Assembly (NCBI GenBank): GCA_920105625.2
Contig: OV050032.1
Coordinates: forward strand, 20,727,981 to 20,791,980
Length of the DNA stretch: 64,000 bases
Source: Clusia tigrina
Lineage: Eukaryota > Arthropoda > Insecta > Diptera > Clusiidae
Direction: 5' to 3'
Below the pieces are notes generated by a model. That model saw only the letters and a program-made list of their open reading frames with translations, was not told the origin of the DNA and made no database searches. Numbering within the stretch: the stretch's first letter is position 1; each line of letters starts with the position of its first letter. Positions 1 through 12,081 of the stretch are shown piece after piece. The position numbers and the translations under genes are program-made.

Positions 1-732
1 TAAACTGCTCTACGTGCTACCCAACAACTTTTCCTTCCATGAATGTCGTCTGTCGTGTCGTCGGACTAATGCGGATTGCGTACACATGCAAACTGTGTGT
101 TTGTGATTAATTAAACTGCAATGCAAAATACAAAACACAATTCAAACTGTTCTAAAAAACAAAAACAATATAAATATATCCTAATACTCTATAAAACTAG
201 GAGGTGAGTGCACTCAATTTCTTCTAAGTACTTAGTAAATGTAATACACACATATGGGAATGGTGTTGGCGTTTTTCAGTTCTTTTGTTATTCTACCATC
301 ACTACAACAACTCTTTCGTATTACTCACTATTACCACTTCCACACAGAAAGTTGTTGTATTTATTATACGTACACAATTTTATGTTTATATTTGAGCAGT
401 TCATTTTATGTGTTTCTTTTTATATATACATACATACTCGTATATATATTATTCTTCATATAGTCACTAAAACCAAGCGGCCATAAATTTGTTTAATATT
501 TTTCTATACTTTATGTCACAATCGGTACACACACATGCAACTCACAAGTGCACAGCTCCGAAATATTATATTTTCGTTTTTAGTTATTCGAAGGGGGAAA
601 TCCTTGAAAAAGTGCTGTTCAAGTCACTCAAGGATATGCATGACTATCTGCATAACACGCAAGGAGACTTTTCTAATTCATATCTCCGTTTTCGTCTGTG
701 AATTTGTAATGAAGTGCGCAGGATTAAGTGCT

Positions 733-1183
733 TAGGTGAACGATTGATTGAATCCGAAGGAGAACGATTGATTAAGTACAGAGGAGAACGGTTCATTAAT
801 TGCGTAGAACGATTGATGAAGTGCAGAGGAGAACGATTGATTAATTCCGTAGGAGAACGATTCATTAAGTGCAGAGGAGAAGGATTGATTAAGAGCAGAG
901 GAGAACGATTCATTAAGGGCTTAGGAGAGCGATTGATTAAGAGCAGAGGAGAACGATTCATTAAGTGCAAGGGAGAACGATTGATTAAGTGCAAAGGAGA
1001 ACGATTCATTAAGGGCTTAGGAGAACGATTCATTAAGGGCTTAGGAGAACGATTGACTAAGTGCAGAGGAGAACGATTCATTAAGGGCTTAGGAGAACGA
1101 TTGACTAAGTGCAGAGGAGAACGATTCATTAAGTGCGTAGGAGAGCGATTCATTCAGTTCTTAGGAGAACGATTTATAACTTG
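733..1183. repeat. 24-bp minisatellite, about 19 copies, open in a frame on both strands
   Basis: Tandem units of 24 bp built on ggagaacgattcattaag plus a variable six bases; one unit is 21 bp. Because the unit is a multiple of three, the array reads as an eight-residue repeat (GERFIKCR type) on the + strand and as MNRSPLHL type on the - strand. It has no splice sites or upstream coding context, so I read it as a non-coding intronic minisatellite. Confidence 0.9.
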
Positions 1184-1680
1184 ACAATCATCCATACTAA
1201 AAATCGGAATGGTTTTTATACTCCGATAAAAAGTATAAAATAAAATACAATTTAAAATAAATTAGAATAAAGACATTGAACATGATTTTAAATACTTAAA
1301 TCAAATTCGAAAATCATTCGGGTAAGAACTGAATTCCACTTTCTTACGAGATCAGAACTTAAATTCAAAGTATCGCTGGCAAAACTGTGTGTTTCTTCTT
1401 TCTATCCAATCTACTGGACCCCGAAAGGAACAGGCACATAATTAGGTTCTCATTTAGTGGAACTAAGTCTGTCCCAGGTGCAAAAGGTTATCAATCCAAT
1501 TACATTCTGGTAAGATTGCTAGCGAAGGTTCCAAAGTACAACTGATACAACACTTTAAATTATTATTTATGATGTTTTATCATTCTAAGAGATCGGTGGG
1601 AATTATTTGATTTGTATTGCATCCTCCTCCAATTGTTCAAAGACTCCCAACACAATACAATCGTTAGTCACATAGGTATT

Positions 1681-2020
1681 ATCAACTTGATTTGATCATT
1701 GTCAACTTGATTTGATCACTATCAACTTGATTTGATCATTATCAACTTGATTTGATCACTATCAACTTGATTTGATCATTATCAACTTGATTTGATCACT
1801 ATCAACTTGATTTGATCATTATCAACATGATTTGATCATTATCAACTTGATTTGATCATTATCAACTTGATTTGATCATTGTCAACTTGATTTGATCACT
1901 ATCAACTTGATTTGATCATTATCAACTTGATTTGATCACTATCAACTTGATTTGATCATTATCAACTTGATTTGATCATTATCAACTTGATTTGATCATT
2001 ATCAACTTGATCTGATCACA
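1681..2020. repeat. 20-bp minisatellite, 17 copies
   Basis: Seventeen consecutive 20-bp units of the form atcaacttgatttgatcatt, in exact register. Units ending in cact and catt partly alternate, suggesting a 40-bp higher-order period. Each unit carries the palindrome TGATCA and the imperfect palindrome ATCAAcTTGAT. The array lies in the intron before the first visible formin exon. Confidence 0.95.
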
Positions 2021-2224
2021 ATTAATTAATTAGTTAGGGAACTGGAGGCAGAAATCGGGAATTTCAAGTAATGTCAAATCAGACAAAAATATTGAAAACT
2101 ATCAATTTCATTTTTAAACCAGGAGAATCAGGAAACTTTCACAGATTTAGCGACTTTTTTTCTATCTGTAAATTAGAGAACAAATTTTTCCATTTATTCA
2201 ACATATTTTAATCGAATTTCAAAG

Positions 2225-2385
2225 ACCACCAAGAGTGCTCAGAGTAAGTTTTAAGTATCATAGTAGGGTTGGCAATCTGCCAGACCAGAGCTTGGTCTAC
2301 TAATGCCTGCTTCTTCTACGAGTATCGCTTCTATCTCTATGAGTCCAAGGTGGCAGTTGTAAGTACTCAGTGAAATACAAGTACG
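2225..2385 (+). mobile_element. Diverged copy of the tRNA-derived SINE
   Basis: The order of blocks matches the full SINE at 17545-17750. There is a degenerate box-B-like stretch near 2264, then an agcttggtct block, a gcttcttct block, a gagtcc block and a cagttgtaagtactca block. Identity is low and no box A is clear, so this is a tentative old copy. Confidence 0.35.
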
Positions 2386-3194
2386 TATTCCTGCAAGTGT
2401 TCCCGTTGTGGCTTTCACAGCAGGCACTCCGAAACATTGTGACATCACTTACGCTTACACAGAACATTTCCAGTCATAAACTCACGCCATGTTCTCGTAT
2501 CCATCCGAGGGTGTTCCTTTGTATTCCCTTCTTTAATGTTTGTTTTTGTATACCACAAGTCCCCAATCCCCATCTCCACCGCTTTTCTATTGCGAAGCAC
2601 ACATTTTTTTCGTTGTGTTTTTATTTGTAATTTCTTCCATACTCGCACACATTTCGCTATTTATTCTTTCATTTACACTCGTATTTTACTCTACTTTCTT
2701 TAATTGCGTAATTTAATTGAATTTTGTTGTAAAAAATATCTGCATACAAGGGAATTTATCGCTGATTGTACTCGCAGCAAGCACAGAGTTTTTGAAATGT
2801 TTCAAGGGTGTTTCAATAATAAGGACTTAAGGGCAGCGGTCAGTGCACATATTGCCTGCATGAAGCGCTGAGCGAGCAGTCCACACTGCAATACACCCAA
2901 CAGCAGCTCAGGCAGTCTCAGTCGGCGTAATTCGTAATTTAGTGGTAACTCCGCTGCCGCCAGTGACACGTACTCTTTTGCAGTAGCACCTCGGCTATTA
3001 GCTGGCTGACGTTCGGAGTTCTCCCAGCATGTTGTGATTCTCCCAACAAATCGCAGTTGCCCTCCTTATGTGAAAGCTCAAATATTGCGTTCGGAAGACG
3101 GTCTTGAAACATTTCAAATTATATTTTGTGCGCGGAAGTTTCCTCCGTATGCAGTCTGCGGCGATTGTGCTGATGCTCTGCTCATGTTTTGTAG

Positions 3195-6100
3195 AAACAA
3201 CACGAACTGAACAAGAGCAAGGAGATCATTGTGCTCGATCACAAGCGTTCGAATGCCATCAACATCGCAATGACGAAACTGCCGCCGGCACGCGCCATCA
3301 AGACGGCCATACTGAAGATGGACGCCACGGTGGTGACCCGCGAGGGCATCGACAAACTACTGAACATGCTGCCCACCGATGAAGAGCGAGGCAAAATACA
3401 GGAAGCCCAGGTGTGTCCGCTCTTTGCTTTTGCAGTATTTTAAAGTTTAGTTTTTAATCGTCCCGTCCGACCACCTGAATTCCAGATGGCACATCCGGAA
3501 CTACCTCTGGGCAGTGCGGAACAATTTCTGCTAACATTGGCCTCGATTTCGGAGTTGGCCGCTAGGCTCAAACTGTGGGCTTTTCGTTTAGATTTCGACA
3601 ACAGCGAGGTAAGTGCTTGCAATGTGATTTTCTTCCTAAACTAGTGCTAAGCAACTGTCTACCCTTTTGTACCGCCTCTGCAGAAGGAAATTGCTGAACC
3701 CCTGATGGATCTGAAGCAGGGCATCGAACTTTTACGCAACAATCGCACCTTCAAATGCATTCTGTCGACACTATTGTCAGTGGGAATATTTTTGAATGGC
3801 GTACCAGTGAAGGGCTTTCAGATTGAGTATTTGGCAAAGGTACTGGAACAGTTTTCTTTTCTATTCGTTTCCCTACTAACCGCAACCGCTTATTCGTCCC
3901 ATGCCCAGGTACCTGAAGTCAAGGACACCGTACACAAGCATTCACTGCTGCACCACTTGTGCTACATGGTGATTGAGTCGGGTACTGAGACCACAGACTT
4001 GTATTCCGAAATTGGCCCGATAATACGCGCCTCCAAAGCGGACTTCAACGATTTGGCACACAATCTAAATCAACTGGAAGCAGAGTGCAAGGCCTCCTGG
4101 GACAGACTGAAACTAATTGCAAAGCATGACTGCTCCCAACAGAAACTGGTCGACTTCCTGGCCGACTGTGCGGAGCGCATCATAATTTTGCAGATCGTTC
4201 ACCGCAGAGTGATCAACAGGTACGCATTATTTGACATATAATTATACGCACCTCACTCACTTCTCTTTCCTTGGCATTTGCCATTTCCCAGATATCGTAA
4301 GTTCCTATTGTGGCTGGGAGTGCCCCAGCACAGCGTGGTTGAGTCGAAACCAAATGACTTCTGTCGCATACTCTCCGAATTCGCACTCGAGTATCGCACA
4401 ACACGTGAGCGCGTGTTGCAGCAAATCGAGAAGAAGGCCAACCACCGTGAGCGCAACAAGACGCGTGGCAAAATGATCATCGACATAGCTAAGTTCAAGA
4501 CAAAGGAGGATCGGGCAGACGCTGAGCTTAAGTAATTCATTTTCAAAAACCACAACCCGAGCCAGTGTAAAGTAAAGCAATCATTGCGAAGTGCGGTCGT
4601 TAAAGCGACGATTATCGTTATGAACACAAGTCAAGTCTTCATGTTGCCATTATGAGTGGAATGCTCTGGAAGGGAGCATGGGCTAAATGTAGATGAAGTC
4701 TCCATTGACTGAGGGGCTAATTTCTGACCCCTTAGTGACTTCATCTGACTTCAACTGATTTCTACTGACTTCAAATGACTTCAACTGATTATAACGAGAC
4801 TTCAACTAATTTTCAGTGATACCCAGTTCAGTAATTTTAAATGACCTCATGGAACTTCAATTGATGTTAACTAATTTCAACTCTCATTTGTCCTGACTTC
4901 ATAATGACTGCAATTGATTTCAGTTCCCTTCAACTGACTTCAACCGATTTTGACGAAACTTCAATGATGACTTCGATTAATTTCCAGTGATTAGAAGTAG
5001 CTTCAATCAGTTCAGTCATGTTAAATGACATCTCATGACCTCATAGTATCTTCAACTGATGTTAACTAATTTCAAGTCTAATTTGTCCTGACCTCATAAT
5101 GACTGCAACTGATTTTAGTTGCCTTCAACTAATTTTAACGAAACTTCAATGAATTTGTCCTGACCTCAAGATATGAGAAATGAGAGAAATGATGAAATGA
5201 TGAAATGAAAGCCTGCCAGCCGGATCGAATACTCGAGACTCACGGATAGTTCGCATTCGCACTTGATTGCATTCCTTCACAGCTCTGATCGCATTAAATT
5301 TTACTCCCATTGAAATATTGTATTGCTCGTTCAGGGAACTGCTTGGCACCCCCAGCGCTGACACCGCCGATGGTACGCTGACGTGGCGTCGCCGACGCGC
5401 TGAGAATCTCCGCTCGCCGATATCGCGCCAAAGCGAGGAGAACTTTACCGACGGCGACGATGAGATATTGGAGTCGCTGGTCAAGACGGCCACGAAGGCG
5501 CCCGGCACGCGGACCACACCACGCGAGCGCAAGCGTACACGCCACGCCGATAGGAAATCATGTAAGTTGAGTTCGCTCTGCTCCGACTCGTTTGGCAATT
5601 TCACTTTGGCATTCCGACTTACAATGCAAAATGTGTGTGTGTATTTTTATTAGAACACAAACCGCGAGTCCAGCGTAGCCAGTGCCGCCAGGCTACACAC
5701 ACATGCACACTCATGTACGCACACTTGTACACCGCGTATACACACATACACATACACATCCGACTAAACAAAAAGCTCAAAATTTTTTTCAAATTTGCTC
5801 GCTAAAAAACGTGCTTTTTTACTTTTTTGTTGGCATTGGTTTTAATTTTTAATTTCGAAATTAAACTACAAAAAACTAAACCCACTCCATTCAAAGGGCC
5901 CAGAAGCGGTTTGAAATAATGCAAAACGCACAAAAATATTACGGAATTTTTGAAGACATTCAGTTTTGAACTGAAAAAAAATTGTTTTAAATAAAATTTT
6001 TTATTTAAAAAACAAAAAGATTTTATTTCTAAGTTAAAATTAAATAAACACAAAAAAAAAATAAAAAAAACAAAAATGAAAAATTGTTTGCACAAAAAAA

Positions 6101-9100
6101 ATTCTTTAAAATTAAATTTTATTTTTTTTTCAAAAGAAATTAAATTTAATTTGTTAAGTTAAAAAATTAATTTTGAGAAAATACAAAACAGTACAGAATT
6201 AATTTAAGAAACCCTTAAAAAATTTTAATTTAAACAACTTTTTTTTAAGTGCAAAATTTATGCAACTTTTAAATTAATTTTGTAACTAAAAGTAAGCTAA
6301 AAAATTAATTAACAATAAAAAAAATAAAAAGAAATTACGAAATTTTAACACACATTTTTTTAGGTGCAAAATTTATGCAATTTTTAAATTAATTTTGTAA
6401 CTAAAAGTAAACTTAAAAATTAATTAACAATAAAAAAAATTACGATTTTCATTTGTTAAAAAAATAAAAAAATTTAATTAACACAAATTTTTTTAAAATA
6501 CGAAATTTATGCAATTTTATATTTGATTTTGTAACTGAAAATTACAAAATTATTTTAAAAAAATTACAAATTTAAATTAATAAAAAAATAACAAAAGATT
6601 TTAATTAACACTATTTTTTTTAAGTAAAAAATGTATTTCGTATTTAAATTAATTTTGTAACTGAAAGTAAGTTAAAAAATTAATTAACAATAAAAAAATT
6701 ACAAAATTAATTTAAAAAAATAGAAAAAATTACAAAATTCAATTAATAAAAAAAAAGATTTTACTTAACACAATATTTTTTAAGTACAAAATTTATGCAA
6801 TTTTTAAATTAATTTTTTTATTGAAAATTACAAAATTAATTTAAAAAAATAAATTAAAAAATTTAAAAAATTAAATTAATGAAAAATAAAAAAAGAATTT
6901 AATTAGCAAACATTTTTTTTAAGCACAAAATTTATGTCATACTTAAATTAATTTTGGAACTGAAAATAAGTTAAAAAATTAATTAACAATAAAACAAAAT
7001 TACAAAATTTATTTAAAAAAATATAAAAAATATTACAAAATTAAATAAATAAAAAATTTTAATTAAAACAAATTTTCTCTTTAGTACAAAATTTATGAAA
7101 TTTTCAAAATATATTGGAAATTTTTTTTTATAATTTTTGTGTTTTTTTTTAAAGAATTTTTTAAGTAGCAAAGTAAATTTTATTTTTTTCAAATTTTTGT
7201 GTTTTTTTTTAAATGAATTTTTAAGTAGCAAAGTAAATTTTATTTTTTTTTAAATTTGCATATTTTTTTTATAAATTTTTTTTGTGTGTTTTCAATAGAA
7301 ATATATTTAATTAAAAAAAACACTCCTATTAAAAAGAACATTTTATTTCACAATATTAAAGTTAATTTTAAAAAGGAAGTTTTGTTTTATAATATTCAAG
7401 TTCAAAAATTGTTCTTCTGTTTTGTGCTTTTTGCATTTTATTTTGACATTTTTTTACCCTACACCCTAATGAAACGGGTATATCACTTATATAAATACGG
7501 AACAATGCCGCACACTATATGCCTATGATTTGACCGTCCGCCAGTCCGTCCATCCAGTCGTCATTTTGTGTGATAAGGCGTTTTTGCAGGCTCTGTGAAT
7601 TCGTGGCAGTACTCAAAGGGACTGTACTGTAGATTGAAGCCACTCTTACACGAGTCTCAATTGATATAATGTCAAGTCCCCCTTCAACAAAGTCGCATCT
7701 TTGTGAAACTCCAATTGTGTGATTCCCACACAGATAGCAACAAAGTCCACTGAAAGGCCCTTACTTGATTGCACGAATACCGTCGCACTTGAGCTTTTCT
7801 GTTATTGTTCACTTTTTTTTAACAACAACTCACGTATGGGGCGTAGGGTATGCAATGTTCGGACACAATCGAACTTATTTGTCTGTATGTAAATACATAT
7901 ACCATATTTAAATTATTATTATTCTTATTGGCCTGATTTGTAATTCGTTTTATTTGATTTTAATGTACGACCCACCCACTAAAAATATCATCGCCTAATA
8001 AAAATAATAATAATAAAAAAATGAAAAAAATTATATGAATAAATCGCTCTAAAGTGAAGAGGTCACGTACAAGGGAAGGCATCACAGGTTTAAGGGTACC
8101 AACACCGTAAGCCCACTTGTAGGGAATTTGGTTAGTGCAATAAAACACATTTTTATGATATATTTTAATTTGATTTGTTTCGTTTCGTTTTGTTTATGTT
8201 CTCTTATTTATAATTTTCTTTGATGAATTTGCCTACTAAAAAGCGCATGCCTTGCTTTTGACCACACAACAATTGTTCTAAACTTGAATGTTTTATTTTG
8301 TTATGGATTTGTTTTTAATCTTGCTCACATATTTGGCAATGACTGGATTGCTGGTGCCTTGGTAGGCATTCACCGAAACTACACAGACCTCAGCTAACTC
8401 TCTTAGGAGCAGGGGGATGGGCATAATAGATTCAAACAATTTGCCTCCTTTATCGGGACCTTTCAACGTAGTACGCAACATTATGCATAAAGTAATTCTC
8501 TGATAATCCACATGGATGAACGATCTGGATAAAATTCTAAAAGCCCTGCATTACGTTAGAGCCGACTTTGTAAGCCTTGAGAAAATGAGCGGCCGTACAA
8601 CTTTCTTAGTCGTCTATCATGAACTGGATGCATCACCATGAAAGCTTCAGTCTGCGTGAGAAAATGAGCGGCCGTACAACTTTCGTAGTCGTCTATCATG
8701 AACGGGATGCATCACCGTGAACGCTTCAGTCTGCCTGAGAAAATGAGTGGCCGTACAATTTTCGTAGTCGTCTATCATGAACGGGATGCATCACCGTAAA
8801 AGCTTCAGTCTGCTTGAGAAAATGAGCGGCCGTACAACTTTCGTTTTAGTCTCCGAGGTGCATCTCTGTGAAAGCTTCAGTCGGCACAAAACCGTGCATT
8901 AACAGCTTCACCCATACCTATACGAGTACTCGTATGTTCACTTGATCATGTGTGCTTGTATTTGTGTTTTCCAGATCCTTTACATAAGGCAAAACGCTCA
9001 ACTTCTATATAGAAATTTAGTAAAAGTATTAAGTCCTAAACACTCACGACTTTTAACTCAAACGTTCACTTAACTTAAACCAAAGAGTATACGTATATAA

Positions 9101-11116
9101 AGCTCGCATGACGAATGAAGTTATTGTTTGGAAAAATTTTGTTCGAGGGGTTTTCTAGTAAACCCCTTTCACACTAATTGCATCCCGCTTCCCCTTGCCG
9201 CTCACCGATTTTTGTGAAATCGCCTTCACCTCCATTATACAAAACTTTGAGTGCTTCAATCTCTATCTTTCTATACTATTCGCTGAAACTATTGTTTCGG
9301 TGAGCAAGTACTCATGACTTTGAGCAAAAGTCATAAGTACGAGAGTGGATCAACAGAGTTTATTCAAGATCCTGTAACTCACATAATCATTGACGAACTA
9401 TAAAGAGTGACGAACTATAAAGAGTTCTATGCATTGATCGATGAGACTGCTGCGTATTCAGAACTAAAGATACTTTTTCTATAAACGGATTATTGCAGTG
9501 CTTCCATTCTCGGCGAGTCACGTATCGATCAAATTACATTCGTATTACCCGGGGAGAGGATTCATTGAAGTTGAATAAATTTCTCTCGGGGGAAAGTTTT
9601 GTTCCGTGTGTGATTCGAATCAAGTAAAATACCTTTGCAAATATCTTTCCTATACCATGATGAGGTGTTTTTGCACAGACTCAGATAAAAACGAGTATGT
9701 GATGTAGAAAGCTGCCCTTTGTGATCTAGTGATACGCATGCTAGACTCACCAGTCAGAGGATCGCAGGTTCAAATCTTTCTCAGTAGCTGGTACTCATTC
9801 CCCAACCCCTTGCAGTCATATTTATGGTGTAAGAGATATACAGAAGTGGGGTAGGCCGGAGAGTCGCCGGAGAGCCGCTGAAGAAGGAGGTCTCCTAGCA
9901 CTCAGGCATTGATGCCCATTGTACTGTGGTGTAAGATACAATAATGATGTTATGAAGATATGCAGATTTTTTTCAAACTGGTTCCTCCATTCATTTCGGA
10001 GAAATTGAAAATATTTTTCTCAATATTTCTGCCTCCAAGTGATGTCGTCAGAGTTCAATTAAAGAGAGGAATTGAAACTATTGAGATGTCACCGTTTATT
10101 GAAATAAGTATTGGAAAGTCATTGGGGGTTGCAAAGAGTGGACATGTTCACGTTCGGGTCCTTGATATTGGAAAGTCATTGACCATGGTAGTCATTGGGA
10201 GTTACAAAGAGTAAACATGTTAACGTTAGGGTCCCTGGAATTGGAAAGTCATTGAGCATGGTAGTCATTAGGAGTTGCAAAGAGTAAACATGTTAACGTT
10301 AGCGTCCCTGGAATTGAAAAGTCATTGACCATGGTAGTCATTGGGAGTTACAAAAAGTAAACATGTTAACGTTAGCGTCCCTGGAATTGGAAAGTCATTG
10401 AGCATGGTAGTCATTGGGAGTTACAAAGAGTAAACATGTTAACGTTAGGGTCCCTGGGATTGGAAAGTCATTGACCATGGTAGTCATTGGGAGTTACAAA
10501 GAGTAAACATGTTAACGTTAGCGTCCCTGGAATTGAAAAGTCATTGACCATGGTAGTCATTGGGAGTTACAAAAAGTAAACATGTTAACGTTAGCGTCCC
10601 TGGAATTGGAAAGTCATTGAGCATGGTAGTCATTGGGAGTTACAAAGAGTAACGTTAGGGTCCCTGGGATTGAAAAGTCATTGAGCATGGTAGTCATTGG
10701 GTGTTGCAAAGAGTGAACATGTTCACATTCGGGTCCCTACTATTGAAGAGTCATTGAGCATGGTAGCTTCGATGTTCCCATAGTTAGTGAGGTGAACAAC
10801 ATAACTTATGAATGTGCTTCCCAGAGTCTGCAGACTTAATAAATGTGCAGCGAATTTTTGGTTTTGCTTTCTAAGTCCATTTCGATGGGGCTGTATATAA
10901 ACGAATGATCAATAAACCTTCGCTTTGCACTGCGCATGTACCCAGCAATATAATAAAACTTATTCATAATTGTATGAAAATGTATTTAATATTTGTATTT
11001 AAATTGTATTTCTGTTCTCTTTCTTCTTTGCCACCCTTTTAGTGCGTCGCACGCTGAAGAATGGTCTAACCGAAGAGGAGAAACAACATGTTGCAGCTTT
11101 AATAAAAACTTATTAG
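3195..11116 (+). CDS. Fhos: FHOD-type formin (Fhos), C-terminal exons: FH2 domain and tail
   Basis: Formins of the FHOD family nucleate and bundle actin filaments in the cytoplasm. Seven exons join in frame: 3195-3410, 3486-3608, 3684-3839, 3909-4219, 4292-4531, 5335-5561 and 11043-11116. They give 448 residues and a TAG stop; the N-terminal part is outside the window. The first four exons and part of the fifth are FH2 sequence, including LDHKRSNAINIAMTKLPP, the LSVGIFLNG core helix region and KGFQIEYLAKV. All introns are GT..AG. Exon 5 uses an unusual donor, GTAATT, placed so that an unspliced message stops at once (TAA, 4533-4535). The last two exons carry a basic tail (WRRRRAENLR, RKRTRH, RRTLKNGLTEEEK) that I infer to be the autoinhibitory DAD region. 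The 69-bp intron 3840-3908 is in frame without a stop. The last intron is 5.5 kb. Family identity is secure; the symbol follows Drosophila. Confidence 0.88.
4730..5160. repeat. Degenerate minisatellite with a ~196-bp duplicated block
   Basis: This part of a formin intron is built from short imperfect units such as gacttcaactgattt. On top of this, a longer segment is duplicated. The stretch around gatgttaactaatttcaa occurs near 4863 and again near 5058, with matching flanks (caattgatt or caactgatt, tgtcctgac, gactgcaa). No coding signal is seen. Confidence 0.75.
5800..7260. repeat. Extremely AT-rich intronic block with degenerate 115-160 bp periodicity
   Basis: Almost entirely A and T. A recurring landmark, acaaaatttatgcaa or close variants, appears near 6250, 6366, 6500, 6787, 6927 and 7085, each followed by an aaattaattttgtaact block and a taattaacaataaaaaaa block. 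This indicates an old, decayed tandem repeat. The final part (7140-7255) contains a cleaner 60-bp direct duplication. It lies in the last formin intron, and the frames that happen to be open here are artefacts of low complexity. Confidence 0.75.
7261..8578. other. Intronic sequence without recognised gene
   Basis: Part of the last formin intron. Around 7457-7560 there is a block with accctacaccctaatg, gggtata and repeated tccgtcc or tccatcc that resembles the ends of fly transposons, but I cannot assign a family. I see no exon in the rest. Confidence 0.4.
8579..8890. repeat. ~80-bp tandem repeat, four copies
   Basis: The phrase gagaaaatgagcggccgt begins copies near 8579, 8658, 8738 and 8815, each continuing with acaactttcgt and a gcatcaccgtgaa block. 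The unit is about 80 bp with high identity; the last copy is internally shortened. It is intronic and no function is evident. Confidence 0.9.
9709..9835 (+). mobile_element. tRNA-derived SINE, internally deleted copy
   Basis: The head is tRNA-like: tgatctagtgat resembles box A and gcaggttcaaatc is a good box B. It passes directly into the 3' core ctcagtagctggtactcattcc and ccccttgcag. Compared with the copy at 17545, about 60 bp between box B and the core are missing. It lies inside the last formin intron. The degenerate acceptor stem argues against a functional tRNA gene. Confidence 0.75.
9836..9950 (-). mobile_element. Non-LTR retroelement 3' fragment
   Basis: This segment is the reverse complement of the sequence at about 28100-28195, which directly follows the C-terminal coding remnant of a non-LTR retroelement. 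Shared blocks include a ctccggc-type stretch, a taccccact-type stretch and gtacaatgg. I therefore read it as a small 3' UTR fragment inserted beside the SINE. Confidence 0.5.
10120..10760. repeat. 73-bp minisatellite, about nine copies
   Basis: Landmarks such as gggagttacaaagagtaaac recur at 73-bp intervals (10201, 10274, 10347, 10420, 10493, 10566, 10639), followed by shortened terminal copies. Each unit contains catgttaacgtta, gtccctgg and gtcattgaccatggtagtc. Variants (gagcatgg versus gaccatgg) recur in patterns, which points to unequal exchange. It lies in the last formin intron, 280 bp before the final coding exon. Confidence 0.92.
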
Positions 11117-11935
11117 CGTAGTCGAAATCTCAACAAACAAACAAATAAATAATAAAAAAAAAAACTAGAAAAAAAACAGACTGAATAAGAAAGAAAAACC
11201 CCTGAAGTAACCAATTTAGCCAATCGACTTCTGGACGATCGATCTCAAGCCACGCAACACCAGTGAAGAAAGGAGTACTGACGCATTACACGCGCGGCTC
11301 TCGCAGTTCTGCACTCAATCCCAATGACACACACACACCTACACCCGTAGCCGAGGTACTCGCAGTAGTAGTAGTAGTAGTAGTAGTAGTGACCAACCAG
11401 TGACCAGCCACTCCCCCAAGTGGTAAACAGAATCATAAGTAAATCAACACACCACATTTTTGGACAAACATTTTAAACAAAAACAAAAAGAAATATAAAA
11501 AAAATTAAAAAATCATTAACAATTAAAAACAAAATAAAACTTGAAAAAAACTCCAAAAAAACTTATTCGAAATAATCATTGATCTGAAGAATACACGAAA
11601 TAAATACGTATATAAAAACAACAACATGTAAAAGTAATGCAAATATGCCAGTCAAATCAGCGAAATTGTTTGTAAGCCAGGAAAGCACCCGTTGCTGATA
11701 ATTATTGTAATGTTAAACTTAATTTTAAATTTGAGACTTCATTTGTTTTGATTTATTGTAAAGTATTAAAATGCTTAAGCGAGAAGAAGAAAGGAATCCA
11801 TCCCCCAACTTTAGTTGTTTTAAAAGTAATGTTCGATTCTGTTGACTCTTACTTTTAGAACTACTAAAATGCTTGAAAAGGAATTAGTTAAAATTTGATT
11901 ATTATGTACGCGAAATTGTTAAACCAAAATAAACT
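11117..11935 (+). other. Probable 3' untranslated region of the formin gene
   Basis: Sequence after the formin stop is A-rich, with several AATAAA hexamers (about 11145, 11599 and 11925) and a (TAG)n tract near 11365-11390. Which polyadenylation site is used cannot be decided here. The hexamer 30 bases after the stop is very close, so the later ones are more likely. Confidence 0.5.
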
Positions 11936-11967
11936 AAACGAAAATAACACAAAATCGAAACATTTAT

Positions 11968-12081
<114 letters not shown>

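Larger units (their letters stand above)
1..3194 (+). other. Intronic or upstream sequence of the formin gene
   Basis: No formin exon is recognisable before the splice acceptor at 3193-3194, so this stretch is probably an intron of the formin gene whose 5' exons lie outside the window. It holds two minisatellites and a diverged SINE, listed separately. The rest (1-713, 1190-1675, 2390-3190) is AT-rich sequence in which I see no gene. The segment 2840-3190 is less AT-rich and contains initiator-like TCAGT sequences. An internal promoter for a short formin isoform is possible but not shown. Confidence 0.5.

Noticed and set aside
644..1153. 169-codon reading frame on the - strand
   Set aside because: It is the mirror of a 24-bp minisatellite and has no splice, promoter or homology support.
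1681..2020. CRISPR-like array
   Set aside because: Units are directly abutting with no unique spacers, and the sequence is from an animal genome. It is a minisatellite.
3104..3382. Separate small protein starting at 3104
   Set aside because: It reads the first visible formin exon in the wrong frame; the formin frame is strongly conserved.
9712..9780. tRNA gene
   Set aside because: Box B is good but the acceptor stem and anticodon arm do not pair convincingly, and the sequence runs into the SINE body. It is a SINE head.
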